Source: Sulfurovum sp.
GTDB lineage: Bacteria > Campylobacterota > Campylobacteria > Campylobacterales > Sulfurovaceae
Length of the DNA: 64,000 bases
Assembly: GCA_002733215.1 (NCBI GenBank)
Contig: NVUY01000016.1
Coordinates: forward strand, 9,662-73,661
Direction: 5' to 3'
A program made the translations under genes and the position numbers. How positions within the stretch are numbered: position 1 is the first letter of the stretch; each line of letters starts with the position of its first letter. This document shows, piece by piece, positions 1 to 8,336 of the stretch. The notes under the pieces are model-generated. The model saw nothing but the letters and a program-made list of their open reading frames with translations, was not told where the DNA came from and did not search any database.

Positions 1-542
1 GGAAATAAAATACGGTTGACTTCTCTCGCACCGGAGATCATCCCCAGCATCACTTTGCCATACTCAAACAGTGCATCATCATTCACCCAGATGTCTATGG
101 CATTGATGGCTTTTACGATAGGAGCCAGAGTCTTCTCTTTGTCAAAAGCATAATGTTGCTGCAACCAGCCATAGGTGATAAGCGTTGCACAACGCGTTGT
201 GTCAAGCGTATACCATGCAAAACGTTCTGCAGCAGAGGCACCGGTGCCATGGTGGTCAAGCAGTTGCAGTTTCGCACCGATACGTACAGCTTCTTTTTCT
301 ATCCAGTTGCCTTCTTTTGTTGTCAGGTTGAGATCTGTGATGAGGATGAGAGCTTCTATGGCATCCCCATGTAAAAACTTGTCTTGCTCTATCTTTTTGA
401 CTATTTCACCCAGTCTTGCAGGGACTTCGGGACCATAGTTCGCATTATAGCAGTCGATGGTTTCGAAACACTGTTGTGAGAGGTATTGGCATCCATAGCC
501 GTCGAGGTCAATGTGAGAGAGGTGGTAAATGTGTTGTTTCAT
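1..542 (-). CDS. DHH-family phosphoesterase, N-terminal part (gene runs off the left edge)
   Basis: The reading frame starts at an ATG at 540-542 on the minus strand and is still open at the window edge, so about 180 N-terminal residues are visible. They carry the DHH phosphoesterase metal-binding motifs in order: HIDLDG at residues 10-15, DLN at 70-72 and DHHGTG at 96-101. The family (RecJ, nanoRNase/pAp phosphatase, c-di-AMP phosphodiesterase) hydrolyses phosphodiester or phosphomonoester bonds using Mn2+. The C-terminal DHHA1 domain that would separate the subfamilies lies outside the window, so the substrate is unknown. It lies 120 bp downstream of the rrf2-type gene on the same strand. 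Confidence 0.8.
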   Translation of the reverse strand, partial: MKQHIYHLSHIDLDGYGCQYLSQQCFETIDCYNANYGPEVPARLGEIVKKIEQDKFLHGDAIEALILITDLNLTTKEGNWIEKEAVRIGAKLQLLDHHGTGASAAERFAWYTLDTTRCATLITYGWLQQHYAFDKEKTLAPIVKAINAIDIWVNDDALFEYGKVMLGMISGAREVNRILF

Positions 543-662
543 AAAAATATGCCTTTTGGAATTTAAAATAGGGTTATTAGATATGCCCAATATATTTGCA
601 TTATACAATGAAGTACTTGTAGGGTCGATAGTATGGACGTTGAAGAGGAGATATGCTGTGGG

Positions 663-1061
663 TTAAAGTATGTCGTCTAAGGTGAGACCATTTAAAAAGT
701 CATCTATTTTCGTTTGAAAGTTCATCAGAAAAGGAGAGATTGCGCAAGTACCTATGGTTCCGTTTGGACAGGTATGGGCGTAAGATGTACAGTCAAATAT
801 GGCAGGTGATTTACCTTCTGCAGCAAATATGATCTCATTGACAGAAATTTCATCTACTGTTTTTGCAAGGGTAAACCCGCCATGTGCACCTTTTCTTGAC
901 TCGAGTATACCTTGTTTTGCCAGACTCTGTAAGATCTTTGCAAGAAAACTTTTAGGGATACAAAGTTCTGTAGCCAACTGTTCAGCACCGATAGGAGTGT
1001 CTGATTTACGTATGACATCTAAAGAGAGTAATGCGTATTCACTAGCACGTGTTAATAACAT
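663..1061 (-). CDS. Rrf2-family transcriptional regulator, probable Fe-S sensor
   Basis: A 132-residue protein with the Rrf2 winged-helix N-terminus (MLLTRASEYALLSLDVI), a recognition region around PKSFLAKILQSLAKQG and the wing RKGAHGGF. Three cysteines at 91, 98 and 106 are spaced like the Fe-S ligands of IscR/NsrR-type members, so a redox, NO or iron-sulfur signal is likely. The start chosen is the second ATG: AAGG lies 8 bases before it and family members begin here. An earlier in-frame ATG at 1076 would add MKVII and has a poor ribosome site. An inverted repeat directly upstream suggests autoregulation. The regulated genes are unknown; rpsO lies divergently upstream. Confidence 0.88.
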   Translation of the reverse strand: MLLTRASEYALLSLDVIRKSDTPIGAEQLATELCIPKSFLAKILQSLAKQGILESRKGAHGGFTLAKTVDEISVNEIIFAAEGKSPAIFDCTSYAHTCPNGTIGTCAISPFLMNFQTKIDDFLNGLTLDDIL

Positions 1062-1079
1062 TATGATTACCTTCATTCT

Positions 1080-1107
1080 TTAATTAGGAGTATTTTACTC
1101 TAATTAA
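1080..1107. promoter_or_regulatory. Probable Rrf2 operator (bulged inverted repeat)
   Basis: The arms TTAATTAG-G-AGTA and TACTCTAATTAA are complementary except for one bulged G and are separated by TTT. The repeat ends 3 bases before the first possible rrf2 ATG, between this gene and the divergent rpsO. Position and symmetry suggest an autoregulatory site. The assignment to the Rrf2 protein is inferred. Confidence 0.5.
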
Positions 1108-1219
1108 GATTAATCACCCATGATTTATCTTAAGGAATCTTCATATGCCCCTAAGTTTATTATGATATTATTGCGTCTCTAAAATTTTTAGAAAATCAAA
1201 TACCAATCAGGAGGTCATT

Positions 1220-1489
1220 ATGGCTTTAGATCAGGCGAAAAAAGCAGCAATTATTGCTAAATACGCAAGAAGCGAAAACGATACAGGTTCAACAGAAGTG
1301 CAGGTAGCTCTTATCACAGATAGAATTACTTACCTTACTGAGCACCTTAAAACAAATAAAAAAGATCACTCTTCAAGACTTGGACTACTTAAACTGGTAG
1401 GTCAAAGAAGAAGACTTATGAGATATCTTAAAAATACAGATCTTACGAGATGGAATACTATTAAAACAGATCTAGGAATCAGAAACTAA
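1220..1489 (+). CDS. rpsO: 30S ribosomal protein S15
   Basis: An 89-residue protein of the standard S15 length with the family core HSSRLGLLKLVGQRRRLMRYL in the second half. S15 is a primary binder of 16S rRNA at the central-domain three-way junction and helps nucleate the small-subunit platform. A strong ribosome site (AGGAGGT) lies 5 bases before the ATG. The gene stands alone: a regulator runs away from it upstream and 330 bp without a gene follows. In many bacteria S15 represses its own translation through its leader, but no such structure was recognised here. Confidence 0.98.
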   Translation: MALDQAKKAAIIAKYARSENDTGSTEVQVALITDRITYLTEHLKTNKKDHSSRLGLLKLVGQRRRLMRYLKNTDLTRWNTIKTDLGIRN

Positions 1490-1522
1490 ATTTTTAGTAT
1501 TTGTTATTGATTTGCATGCATC

Positions 1523-1580
1523 TTTGTGGGATGTGTGCGGTCAGCTACTTGATGTAGCCTCTCTTACACAAACCCACAAA
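1523..1580. ncRNA. Three-segment long hairpin downstream of rpsO
   Basis: Three consecutive perfectly complementary segments fold into one long bulged hairpin: TTTGTGGG (1523-1530) with CCCACAAA (1573-1580), TGTGT (1532-1536) with ACACA (1566-1570), and GCTAC (1544-1548) with GTAGC (1554-1558) around a TTGAT loop. No T-run follows, so a plain intrinsic terminator is doubtful. It could be a 3' RNA-stability element, a small RNA or a DNA repeat. The rest of 1490-1819 shows only AT-rich sequence and the grpE promoter. Confidence 0.4.
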
Positions 1581-1733
1581 TCTACATACAACTCAAGAAA
1601 AATCCTTAAAAATTACATTAAGTATACATCTACAACTCAACAAAAATCTATCTTAGTTTAACATAATAGGCAGTATTTTTATCCCATTTTAATGTACTCT
1701 TTACATAGTTTAGTCAAAAAGACTCAACTATGA

Positions 1734-1764
1734 CTTGACAAACATGCACTCAATGTTGTATACT
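1734..1764 (+). promoter_or_regulatory. grpE-dnaK promoter with HspR-like (HAIR) inverted repeat
   Basis: TTGACA (1735-1740) and TATACT (1759-1764) form a sigma70-type promoter with an 18-base spacer, 56 bp before grpE. Overlapping the -35 box is CTTGACA-N7-ACTCAAT (1734-1754). It matches the HspR operator HAIR (CTTGAGT-N7-ACTCAAG) at 5 of 7 and 6 of 7 positions with the exact spacing. No CIRCE (HrcA) element was seen and no hrcA gene precedes grpE. HspR control of heat-shock genes is established in Helicobacter and Campylobacter; for this site it is inferred. Confidence 0.5.
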
Positions 1765-1819
1765 ACCTTTAAGCATTGATAAATAAATGCAATATTTATA
1801 ACAAAAAGGAGGTCTGTTT

Positions 1820-2359
1820 ATGAGTCAAGAGAATGAAGATCTTGAAGAGTCACAGGCTGAAGAAGCAGTGGAAACACAAGAAGAAGTGGTAGAAGCCGAT
1901 CCTCTTGAAGTTGCGCTTGCAGAAGCTGCTGACTATAAAGATAAATATCTTAGAGCACATGCTGATTTTGAAAATTCTAAAAGACGTTTAGAAAAAGATA
2001 AAATGAATGCAGTGTCTTATGCAAACGAAAGTTTTGCAAAAGATATCTTAGCAGTGATGGATTCTTTTGAGAATGCATTGGCTTCTATAGAAGGTGCAGA
2101 GGTAGAAAATTCTTCAGATGTATTGGCAAATATGAAAGAAGGTGTGACTCTTACCTTTGAACAACTCAAAAAGATACTTGAAAAAAACAGTATCAAAGAA
2201 GTTTCATGTGAAGGTGAATTTGATCCGGAAGTACATCAAGCCATCATGCAGGTCGAAAGTGATGATCATGAAGTAGGTGATGTGGTTCAGGTCATGCAGA
2301 AGGGATACACTATTAAAGACAGGATCCTTAGACCTGCAATGGTTTCAACCTGTAAATAA
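1820..2359 (+). CDS. grpE: Nucleotide exchange factor GrpE
   Basis: A 179-residue protein with an acidic, disordered N-terminus (residues 1-35), a long helical dimerisation region with the signature YLRAHADFENSKRRLEKDK (about 43-62), and a C-terminal beta domain ending in KDRILRPAMV. GrpE releases ADP from DnaK, resetting the chaperone cycle in the cytosol. A strong ribosome site (AAGGAGG) precedes the ATG. dnaK follows 91 bp later on the same strand, separated by a REP doublet, so the two are probably co-transcribed. The usual upstream partner hrcA is absent at this locus. Confidence 0.96.
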   Translation: MSQENEDLEESQAEEAVETQEEVVEADPLEVALAEAADYKDKYLRAHADFENSKRRLEKDKMNAVSYANESFAKDILAVMDSFENALASIEGAEVENSSDVLANMKEGVTLTFEQLKKILEKNSIKEVSCEGEFDPEVHQAIMQVESDDHEVGDVVQVMQKGYTIKDRILRPAMVSTCK

Positions 2360-2363
2360 ACAC

Positions 2364-2416
2364 GTAGGGTCGGTTTACCGACCAACATATGTAAGCGGTC
2401 GATAAATCGACCCTAC
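2364..2416. repeat. Inverted REP doublet (BIME-like) between grpE and dnaK
   Basis: Two 20-base units of consensus GTAGGGTCGRTTTAYCGACC face each other (2364-2383 and, reversed, 2397-2416), separated by 13 bases. Each unit is itself a small palindrome around TTTA, and R/Y differ between units in a complementary way. This resembles bacterial interspersed mosaic elements. Related GTAGGG units occur near 45.2, 51.2, 60.7 and 61.7 kb. Confidence 0.75.
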
Positions 2417-2450
2417 AAATTAAGAAATAAAGAATTTTAAAGGAAATAAT

Positions 2451-4325
2451 ATGGCAAAAGTATTAGGAATAGATCTAGGAACAACAAACTCTGCAATGTC
2501 AGTGTTTGAAAATGGCGAAGCAAAGATCATCGCAAACAAAGAGGGTAAAAATACCACACCTTCTATCGTGGCATTCACAGACAAGGGTGAAGTACTTGTA
2601 GGTGAAGCGGCAAAAAGACAAGCGATCACAAACCCGGAGAAGACGATCTACTCTATTAAGAGAATTATGGGTCTTATGATGAATGAAGAGAAGGCAAAAG
2701 AAGCACAAGAGAAGCTTCCTTACCACATCATTGACCGTTCTGGTGCATGTGCGATCGAAGTAGCAGGTAAAACATATACACCTCAGGAAATTTCTGCAAA
2801 AGTACTCATGAAAATGAAAGAAGATGCAGAAGCATACCTTGGCGAGACAGTGACTGATGCAGTTATTACCGTACCGGCATACTTCAATGATGCACAAAGA
2901 AAAGCAACAAAAGAAGCAGGAACGATCGCCGGGCTTAATGTACTAAGAATCATCAATGAGCCGACAGCCGCAGCACTTGCCTATGGTCTTGATAAAAAAG
3001 AATCAGAGCAGATCGTTGTATACGATCTGGGTGGTGGTACATTTGACGTCACGGCACTTGAAACGGGTGACGGTGTGGTTGAAGTTATGGCTACAGGAGG
3101 GGATGCGTTCCTTGGTGGTGACGACTTTGACAACAGAATCATTGACTTTGTAGCGGATGAGTTTAAGGCAGAGACCGGTATCGATGTAAAAGCAGACGTA
3201 ATGGCACTTCAAAGAGTGAAAGATGCAGCTGAGACAGCAAAAAAAGAGCTCTCTTCAGCAACTGAAACTGAGATAAACCTTCCGTTTATTACAGCAGATG
3301 CTTCTGGACCAAAACACTTGGTAACAAAAATTACTCGTGCGAAGTTTGAATCACTTATCGGTGATCTTGTTGCTTCTACGATCAAAACAGTACAGGGTGT
3401 ACTTAAAGATGCAGGACTAAGCACTTCAGAAATTAACGAGATCGTAATGGTCGGTGGATCAACAAGAATACCATTGGTACAAGAAGAGATGAAAAAGTTC
3501 TTCGGTAAAGAGCTTAACAAGTCTGTGAACCCGGATGAAGTGGTTGCACTTGGTGCTGCTATTCAGGGTGGTGTACTTGCAGGTGATGTAAAAGATGTAT
3601 TACTTCTTGATGTGACACCATTGAGTCTTGGTATCGAAACATTGGGTGGTGTGACGACTAAAGTCATCGAAAAAGGAACTACGATCCCTGCGAAGAAGTC
3701 ACAAGTGTTCTCAACGGCAGAAGATAATCAGCCGGCAGTGAGCATCCATGTACTTCAAGGTGAAAGAGAGTTCTCAAAAGATAACAAGTCACTCGGTATG
3801 TTCGAGCTCAGAGATGTTCCCGCAGCGCCACGTGGTGTACCTCAGATCGAAGTAACATTTGACATTGATGCCAACGGTATCTTAACTGTAACTGCGTCAG
3901 ACAAAGGTACAGGAAAATCGCAAGAGATCAAGATCACCGGTTCGTCCGGACTTTCTGATGACGAGATCGAGAAAATGGTTCAGGATGCTGAAGCACATAA
4001 AGCGGAAGATGAAAAAAGAAAAGAAGTAGTTGAAGTTAGAAACCAGGCAGATGCACTGATCCACCAAACAAAAAAGTCATTGACTGACCTTGGTGAGAAC
4101 TTTGATACTGCAGAAAAAGAAGGTATCGAAGCTGCTATTACTGATCTTGAAGAGACACTTAAAGATGATTCTGCAAGCAAAGAGCAGATAGATGAGAAAG
4201 TAAAAGTATTGACTGAAAAAAGTCACAAGTTAGCTGAAGCGATGTACGCCAAAGAAAAGGGCGGAGCAAATCCGGAAGCTAAAAAAGCTGATGATGACGA
4301 TGTTATCGATGCGGAAGTAGAGTAG
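2451..4325 (+). CDS. dnaK: Molecular chaperone DnaK (Hsp70)
   Basis: A 624-residue Hsp70 of usual length. The ATPase domain opens with [13 protein letters not shown] and contains [16 protein letters not shown] and [18 protein letters not shown]. The interdomain linker and substrate domain follow at about residue 380 ([18 protein letters not shown]). The C-terminal lid ends in an acidic tail ([11 protein letters not shown]). DnaK binds exposed hydrophobic peptides and refolds them with DnaJ and GrpE. AAGGA lies 5 bases before the ATG. It is the second gene of the grpE-dnaK unit. A hairpin terminator at 4413-4442 separates it from the convergent barrel gene. Confidence 0.99.
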   Translation: MAKVLGIDLGTTNSAMSVFENGEAKIIANKEGKNTTPSIVAFTDKGEVLVGEAAKRQAITNPEKTIYSIKRIMGLMMNEEKAKEAQEKLPYHIIDRSGACAIEVAGKTYTPQEISAKVLMKMKEDAEAYLGETVTDAVITVPAYFNDAQRKATKEAGTIAGLNVLRIINEPTAAALAYGLDKKESEQIVVYDLGGGTFDVTALETGDGVVEVMATGGDAFLGGDDFDNRIIDFVADEFKAETGIDVKADVMALQRVKDAAETAKKELSSATETEINLPFITADASGPKHLVTKITRAKFESLIGDLVASTIKTVQGVLKDAGLSTSEINEIVMVGGSTRIPLVQEEMKKFFGKELNKSVNPDEVVALGAAIQGGVLAGDVKDVLLLDVTPLSLGIETLGGVTTKVIEKGTTIPAKKSQVFSTAEDNQPAVSIHVLQGEREFSKDNKSLGMFELRDVPAAPRGVPQIEVTFDIDANGILTVTASDKGTGKSQEIKITGSSGLSDDEIEKMVQDAEAHKAEDEKRKEVVEVRNQADALIHQTKKSLTDLGENFDTAEKEGIEAAITDLEETLKDDSASKEQIDEKVKVLTEKSHKLAEAMYAKEKGGANPEAKKADDDDVIDAEVE

Positions 4326-4412
4326 TATACTCTACTTCAAATGAAGCTAGCTTCATGGGCTCTCTGCCGAAGAGTGGCAATCTGAGCGAAGCGATGTTGC
4401 ATAAAATAAAAA

Positions 4413-4442
4413 AGCCTGGCTCCCAGAAATGGGAGTCAGGCT
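4413..4442 (-). terminator. Rho-independent terminator of the Omp85-like gene
   Basis: AGCCTGGCTCCC and GGGAGTCAGGCT form a 12-bp stem (one G-T pair) around a 6-base loop. Read on the minus strand it is followed by TTTTTTATTTTAT, so it ends transcription coming from 4450-5823. On the plus strand it lacks a T-run but may still stall dnaK transcripts. A separate palindrome ATGAAGCTAGCTTCAT lies at 4341-4356. Confidence 0.8.
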
Positions 4443-4449
4443 CTAGGGT

Positions 4450-5823
4450 TTAAAAATCAAAAGGTTGATTGACCATTAGCCACATATTTGTACCTTCAGA
4501 ACCGTGAGCAACATCAAAACGTATAGGTAATTTCCCCAACATCGCGCGTAAACTGATGCCGGCATCAAATTTCATGTCACTTAAAAGATCAAAATTATAG
4601 GTATCATGCACCCTTCCTGCTTCCACAAAACCGACCACTTGAAACCATTTTACATCAGCTGATGTATTCCCTTTTAAAGGATTATAGTTGATGATCGTTC
4701 TGTACTCTGCTGTTGCATAAAATGCAGCTTTGTCTGAAAATCGGTTATGATCATAGGCCCTCATGCGACTGTGCCCACCCAGTCTTGCACCTTCCCATGT
4801 GGGTGGCCGATGTGCATTGATATCTGGAGCGATCTCTTTGTCGTTATCCCAGGAGAAAGAGTATGTTGTCCAAAGACTCAGTGCAAGTACATTCTGCTGG
4901 GTAAAAGAGAAGGTGTCAAGATCAAAGTACTGGTTGTATTTGAATGTCAAAGCGTCCCAACTTTGCAAAGAGTCTTCCCAACCAAAATCTCTGGAGTATT
5001 GTAAGTCAAACTGGTATCCTCTTGAGGGATTCAGATTAAAGTCAGTATTGTCGTGTTTGAGAAAAACCCTTAAACCGTTGCTGCTCCATGTAGGCTTTGA
5101 AGTACCGTGTTCCCACCAAATGGGATCGCTCCACAGCAGGGTATTGTCTGAATTTTCATATTGGTAAAATGTTTTCAGACCTATAGATGTACGACCTGTA
5201 AGCACCGGAGCACCATATCCACAGGCATGTCTACCCAGAGCAAATCCATCCTGAAGTGAACACACTCCTCCGGGATTTGTCAACCCGGCACCAATAGGAA
5301 GCACATATCTGAAGGTTGTATTGAAAAAGTTTGCATCACCGGGTGTGACAACGACATTCTTTTTTTTGGAATCATTTGAACCGTCTATGTAGTGTTTCAA
5401 TCTTGGAAAATAACTTTTGAGACCCATAAATGAAAAAAAGAGTCTTTCGCTATAGGGAAGTTTCAGGTTTGAAAAAGAGATGAACCCACCGGAGAGGCTT
5501 TTATTTTTTTTCTGTAAATTGATGATCACTTCTTTTTTTATTCCACGAAATACTGCGGCTGTAAAGGTTGTCTGAGGTTGCAGAAAACCTTCCTTAATGA
5601 CGCCAATGCCGGCAAAAAAATCAGTTGCTTCTGTAGAAAAAGCAAAAGGCAGAATGGTCCATTCCTGCTCTTCTGTTACATTTAAATCAGAGGCAAATAC
5701 AAAAGGACGGACTGTCCACTCTGTGTATTTTTTCTGAGTGGTATTTGCTGCACCATGTAAGGTATTGCCGAAGAGAAAAAAAATGATTAACATAGATAGA
5801 TATAAGTTTTTTTTATATTTCAT
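4450..5823 (-). CDS. Omp85/BamA-type surface-antigen beta-barrel without POTRA domains
   Basis: A 457-residue outer-membrane protein. It has a signal peptide (basic start, hydrophobic residues 8-24, likely cleavage near GAANT) and then alternating beta-strand sequence to a C-terminal phenylalanine (NQPFDF), the usual outer-membrane insertion signal. The bacterial surface antigen features include GYQFDLQYSRDFGW and LGGHSRMRAY, the latter resembling the (V/I)RG(F/Y) lock motif of Omp85 proteins. It is shorter than BamA and has no POTRA repeats, so it is more likely a patatin-type or stand-alone porter than the essential assembly factor. Its substrate is unknown. It is transcribed alone, divergent from the chorismate-mutase-like gene. 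Confidence 0.75.
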   Translation of the reverse strand: MKYKKNLYLSMLIIFFLFGNTLHGAANTTQKKYTEWTVRPFVFASDLNVTEEQEWTILPFAFSTEATDFFAGIGVIKEGFLQPQTTFTAAVFRGIKKEVIINLQKKNKSLSGGFISFSNLKLPYSERLFFSFMGLKSYFPRLKHYIDGSNDSKKKNVVVTPGDANFFNTTFRYVLPIGAGLTNPGGVCSLQDGFALGRHACGYGAPVLTGRTSIGLKTFYQYENSDNTLLWSDPIWWEHGTSKPTWSSNGLRVFLKHDNTDFNLNPSRGYQFDLQYSRDFGWEDSLQSWDALTFKYNQYFDLDTFSFTQQNVLALSLWTTYSFSWDNDKEIAPDINAHRPPTWEGARLGGHSRMRAYDHNRFSDKAAFYATAEYRTIINYNPLKGNTSADVKWFQVVGFVEAGRVHDTYNFDLLSDMKFDAGISLRAMLGKLPIRFDVAHGSEGTNMWLMVNQPFDF

Positions 5824-5917
5824 CCAATAATTATAGCCAAATACTATAAAGAGTAAAGCCGTACTGTATCTCTGTGATTATTCAAACTATTCTATATTAA
5901 TTCAGATCTTTTTAGGC

Positions 5918-5923
5918 TATAAT
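5918..5923 (+). promoter_or_regulatory. -10 element for the chorismate-mutase-like gene
   Basis: TATAAT is preceded by CTTTTTAGGC, the same T-rich context seen before the genes at 21350 and 43022, and lies 37 bases before the start codon. No -35 box is evident, as usual for Campylobacterota sigma70 promoters. Confidence 0.6.
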
Positions 5924-5959
5924 AGTGTCAATTTTAGAGATAGCATTTAAGGATAAAAT

Positions 5960-6259
5960 ATGGAAATTAAAAAATGTAACACGCTTGAAGAAGCGAGAGA
6001 TAATATAGATATGGTAGATAAAGAGATCGTAGAGTTGATCGCAAAACGTAATAATTATATTAAACAGATAGCACATTTCAAAACATCTGTGGAAGAGGTA
6101 AAAGCAGAAGAAAGAATTTCAGATGTGATCTCAAATGTAAGAGCACAAGCTATTTCTCTGGATCTCTCCCCAAATCTCATCAATGATCTTTACGTTAGAA
6201 TGATAGATGAAATGGTAGAGAGTGAAATATCTGAGTTTAAGAATGCACAGAGATTTTAA
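5960..6259 (+). CDS. Chorismate mutase-like (AroQ class) protein
   Basis: A 99-residue all-helical protein. Its N-terminal helix EEARDNIDMVDKEIVELIAKR followed by IKQIAHFKTS matches the AroQ fold shared by chorismate mutases and isochorismate-pyruvate lyases. Chorismate mutase converts chorismate to prephenate for Phe/Tyr synthesis. The length fits a stand-alone monofunctional domain such as PchB or AroQ-gamma, without a signal peptide. No aromatic biosynthesis genes flank it, so catalytic function is assigned from fold alone. It is a single-gene unit with a clear -10 box 37 bases upstream. Confidence 0.7.
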   Translation: MEIKKCNTLEEARDNIDMVDKEIVELIAKRNNYIKQIAHFKTSVEEVKAEERISDVISNVRAQAISLDLSPNLINDLYVRMIDEMVESEISEFKNAQRF

Positions 6260-6269
6260 AATCTTCTAG

Positions 6270-6422
6270 TTATCCCGGAGTCACTGCACCCACTGCAGAC
6301 CCTGCGACATCAATGGTTGCACCTGCAACGCTGCCGGCTACTGAGATTGGGGCTGTAACAATTTGTGTACATCCCGATAATAAGATCAAGGTTATGCTTA
6401 TAGTTAGTGTTAATTTTGTCAT
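6270..6422 (-). CDS. Small putative lipoprotein (50 residues)
   Basis: A short frame beginning MTKLTLTISITLILLSGC: a signal peptide ending in the lipobox LLSGC, so Cys18 would be lipidated. The mature part is a 33-residue Ala/Gly/Val-rich segment with a repeated pattern (VAGSVAGATIDVAGSAVGA). Short Gly/Ala-rich lipoproteins of this kind are often missed. No strong ribosome site is visible, which lowers confidence. It diverges from the response regulator at 6514 with a 12-bp inverted repeat between them, so the two may share control. Function unknown. Confidence 0.55.
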   Translation of the reverse strand: MTKLTLTISITLILLSGCTQIVTAPISVAGSVAGATIDVAGSAVGAVTPG

Positions 6423-6440
6423 AAAAAGAGTATACCATAA

Positions 6441-6470
6441 ACTCTTTGTGTAGAGCAGTACACAAAGAGT
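6441..6470. promoter_or_regulatory. Perfect 12-bp inverted repeat between divergent genes
   Basis: ACTCTTTGTGTA (6441-6452) and TACACAAAGAGT (6459-6470) are perfectly complementary around GAGCAG. The repeat lies 19 bp before the lipoprotein start and 43 bp before the response regulator start. The placement suits a shared operator, perhaps for the response regulator itself; a transcribed hairpin is an alternative. Confidence 0.5.
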
Positions 6471-6513
6471 ATGTTAAAATATCTTATTCAATTGATTATA
6501 ACTAAGGTTTTAA

Positions 6514-7167
6514 ATGAAGATATTACTACTTGAAGATGATGTGATCCTGCAGGAAATTATTGAAGAATTTCTTATAGAAAATGCTTATGATGTAGAGAGC
6601 TTTTTTGATGGTGAAAAAGCATTGGATGCTATAGGTTCCGGTTCTTATGATATGCTGTTACTTGATGTGAATGTACCTAATATTGACGGCTTTGAAATAC
6701 TTAGCTATTTACGTGAAATAGGAAATACCACACCAGCCATATATATTACGTCTCTTGCCGGTATATCAGACCTGAAAAAAGGATTTGACCTTGGTGCAGA
6801 TGATTATTTGAAAAAACCTTTTGAACTTGAAGAATTGAAGGCACGTATCGAACATATCGTCAGACTGTATCGTCTGCAAGAAGAGATAGAGTTTGACGGT
6901 ATGAAGTTCATTCCTAAATCGCACCAGATCTTTATGGAAGACAAGATTATTGAGATGAGGCAAAAAGAGGCACAGGTTTTAGAGTATTTTATTCGTAATA
7001 CAGGAAAGATCATCTCTTGTGATGAGATCATAGAAAATATATGGGATGACGAACATATTCCTACGCATGCAACGATACGTACTTATATTAAAAATTTAAG
7101 AAAGATGTTTGAAAAAGAGTATTTTGACAATATCAAAGGAGAAGGTTATCGTTTTAACATCGTATGA
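6514..7167 (+). CDS. OmpR-family response regulator
   Basis: A 217-residue two-domain regulator. The receiver domain (1-115) has acidic residues E7, D8 and D9, phospho-acceptor Asp51 (LLLDVNVP), a switch Ser/Thr at 79-80 and Lys101 in KKPFE. The C-terminal winged helix (about 125-217) ends with the family-typical GEGYRFNIV. Phosphorylation by the kinase encoded next to it would drive dimerisation and DNA binding. The kinase frame overlaps its last codons, so translation is probably coupled. A 12-bp inverted repeat lies 43 bp upstream. The stimulus is unknown. Confidence 0.93.
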   Translation: MKILLLEDDVILQEIIEEFLIENAYDVESFFDGEKALDAIGSGSYDMLLLDVNVPNIDGFEILSYLREIGNTTPAIYITSLAGISDLKKGFDLGADDYLKKPFELEELKARIEHIVRLYRLQEEIEFDGMKFIPKSHQIFMEDKIIEMRQKEAQVLEYFIRNTGKIISCDEIIENIWDDEHIPTHATIRTYIKNLRKMFEKEYFDNIKGEGYRFNIV

Positions 7168-8332
7168 GCGTAGGTCGCTTTTTCGTTTTTTAGCCTTGTA
7201 CCTGAGTTCAGTATTTGTACTTTTGGTCATCATCGGATATCTTTTCTTTGAGAACAACAGGGCTTCGATGATATCTGCGATGAAGTTTGAAATGATGTAC
7301 CGGGCAAGGATGCTTTCGTCAGCTATTGTGATGCGGGCTATGAAAAATGATACAAAAGATGCAATGGATACCTACCGTCGCAATATGTTCTTAAAAAATT
7401 TGAAGCATTGTCGTTTTGAAGCAGGCTACTATGACAAAAATAAAAAACCACTCTATACGGAAATAGATGATTTTGAAGTTATTGATAAAGATTTTTTCAT
7501 CAAAGACAAGAGTTGCTATACGGTCACAGTAGACAAAAGTGACCATCTGGGGGTACACTATATCGTACTTAGGGAAAATGAACTTACTAAAACTTTACAG
7601 CAGTTACGCATACGTATCATAGGGTATTTGATATTTTCCTTTATACTTATGGGGATTGTGGGGTATTTTTTAGGACGACTCTTTTTAAGACCTGTAAGAG
7701 AACAGATAGAGTCATTGGATAAGTTTATTACAGATACAACACATGAACTCAATACCCCTATCTCTGCCATACTTATGACCATACAATCCCTCAAAGGTGT
7801 TGAACCCAAAAAGATGAGCCGCCTGGAAGCAAGTGCTAAAAGATTAAGTACGATGTATAGTACGTTGACTTATAGACTCGAAGGACATGAAGAAGCTTCT
7901 GAAATACTTTGTTTTGCCCAAATTGTTGAGGAGAGAGCTTCGTATGTGAAGGAACTGATAGATGCAAAACACTTAGATATCGAACTTCTGCTTACTCCGA
8001 CAGAAGTGTTTATGTCTAAGATCAGTGCTTACAGACTCATAGATAATCTGCTTTCAAATGCGATCAAGTATTCTGATGTTGGCGACAGTATTTTGATCAC
8101 GCTCAAGGATAATGTTTTGAAAGTGCAAGATACAGGTATAGGGATAGATGAAAAAGTACAAAGTGATATCTTTAAACGCTATCAACGGGAAAATGAAGAG
8201 CGTGGCGGTTTTGGGATAGGGCTCAATATCGTACTTGCTATTTGTAAAAAATATAAGATCAAACTGGGGTTAGAGTCTAAAAAAGGAGAGGGAAGTACTT
8301 TTATACTTACCTTTCCTGTTATCAAGAAATAA
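7109..8332 (+). CDS. Membrane sensor histidine kinase
   Basis: About 407 residues: TM helix at about 26-47, a periplasmic sensor of roughly 120 residues, a second TM at 170-188, then HisKA with phospho-acceptor His212 (DTTHELNTPIS). The ATPase has the N box (LIDNLLSNAIKYS), G1 (DTGIGIDE), F box (FKRYQRE) and G2 (GGFGIGLNIV). The start is uncertain: the frame opens at TTG 7109 inside the regulator gene, TTG 7124 is better placed relative to AAAGAG, and there is no ATG before the first TM helix. The periplasmic domain resembles no family I can name. Partner: the regulator at 6514. Confidence 0.9.
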   Translation: MKKSILTISKEKVIVLTSYERRSLFRFLALYLSSVFVLLVIIGYLFFENNRASMISAMKFEMMYRARMLSSAIVMRAMKNDTKDAMDTYRRNMFLKNLKHCRFEAGYYDKNKKPLYTEIDDFEVIDKDFFIKDKSCYTVTVDKSDHLGVHYIVLRENELTKTLQQLRIRIIGYLIFSFILMGIVGYFLGRLFLRPVREQIESLDKFITDTTHELNTPISAILMTIQSLKGVEPKKMSRLEASAKRLSTMYSTLTYRLEGHEEASEILCFAQIVEERASYVKELIDAKHLDIELLLTPTEVFMSKISAYRLIDNLLSNAIKYSDVGDSILITLKDNVLKVQDTGIGIDEKVQSDIFKRYQRENEERGGFGIGLNIVLAICKKYKIKLGLESKKGEGSTFILTFPVIKK

Positions 8333-8336
8333 GGTT

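Noticed and set aside
1490-1819. Possible CIRCE (HrcA) site upstream of grpE
   Set aside because: No TTAGCACTC-N9-GAGTGCTAA-like sequence is present; the better match is to the HspR HAIR element.
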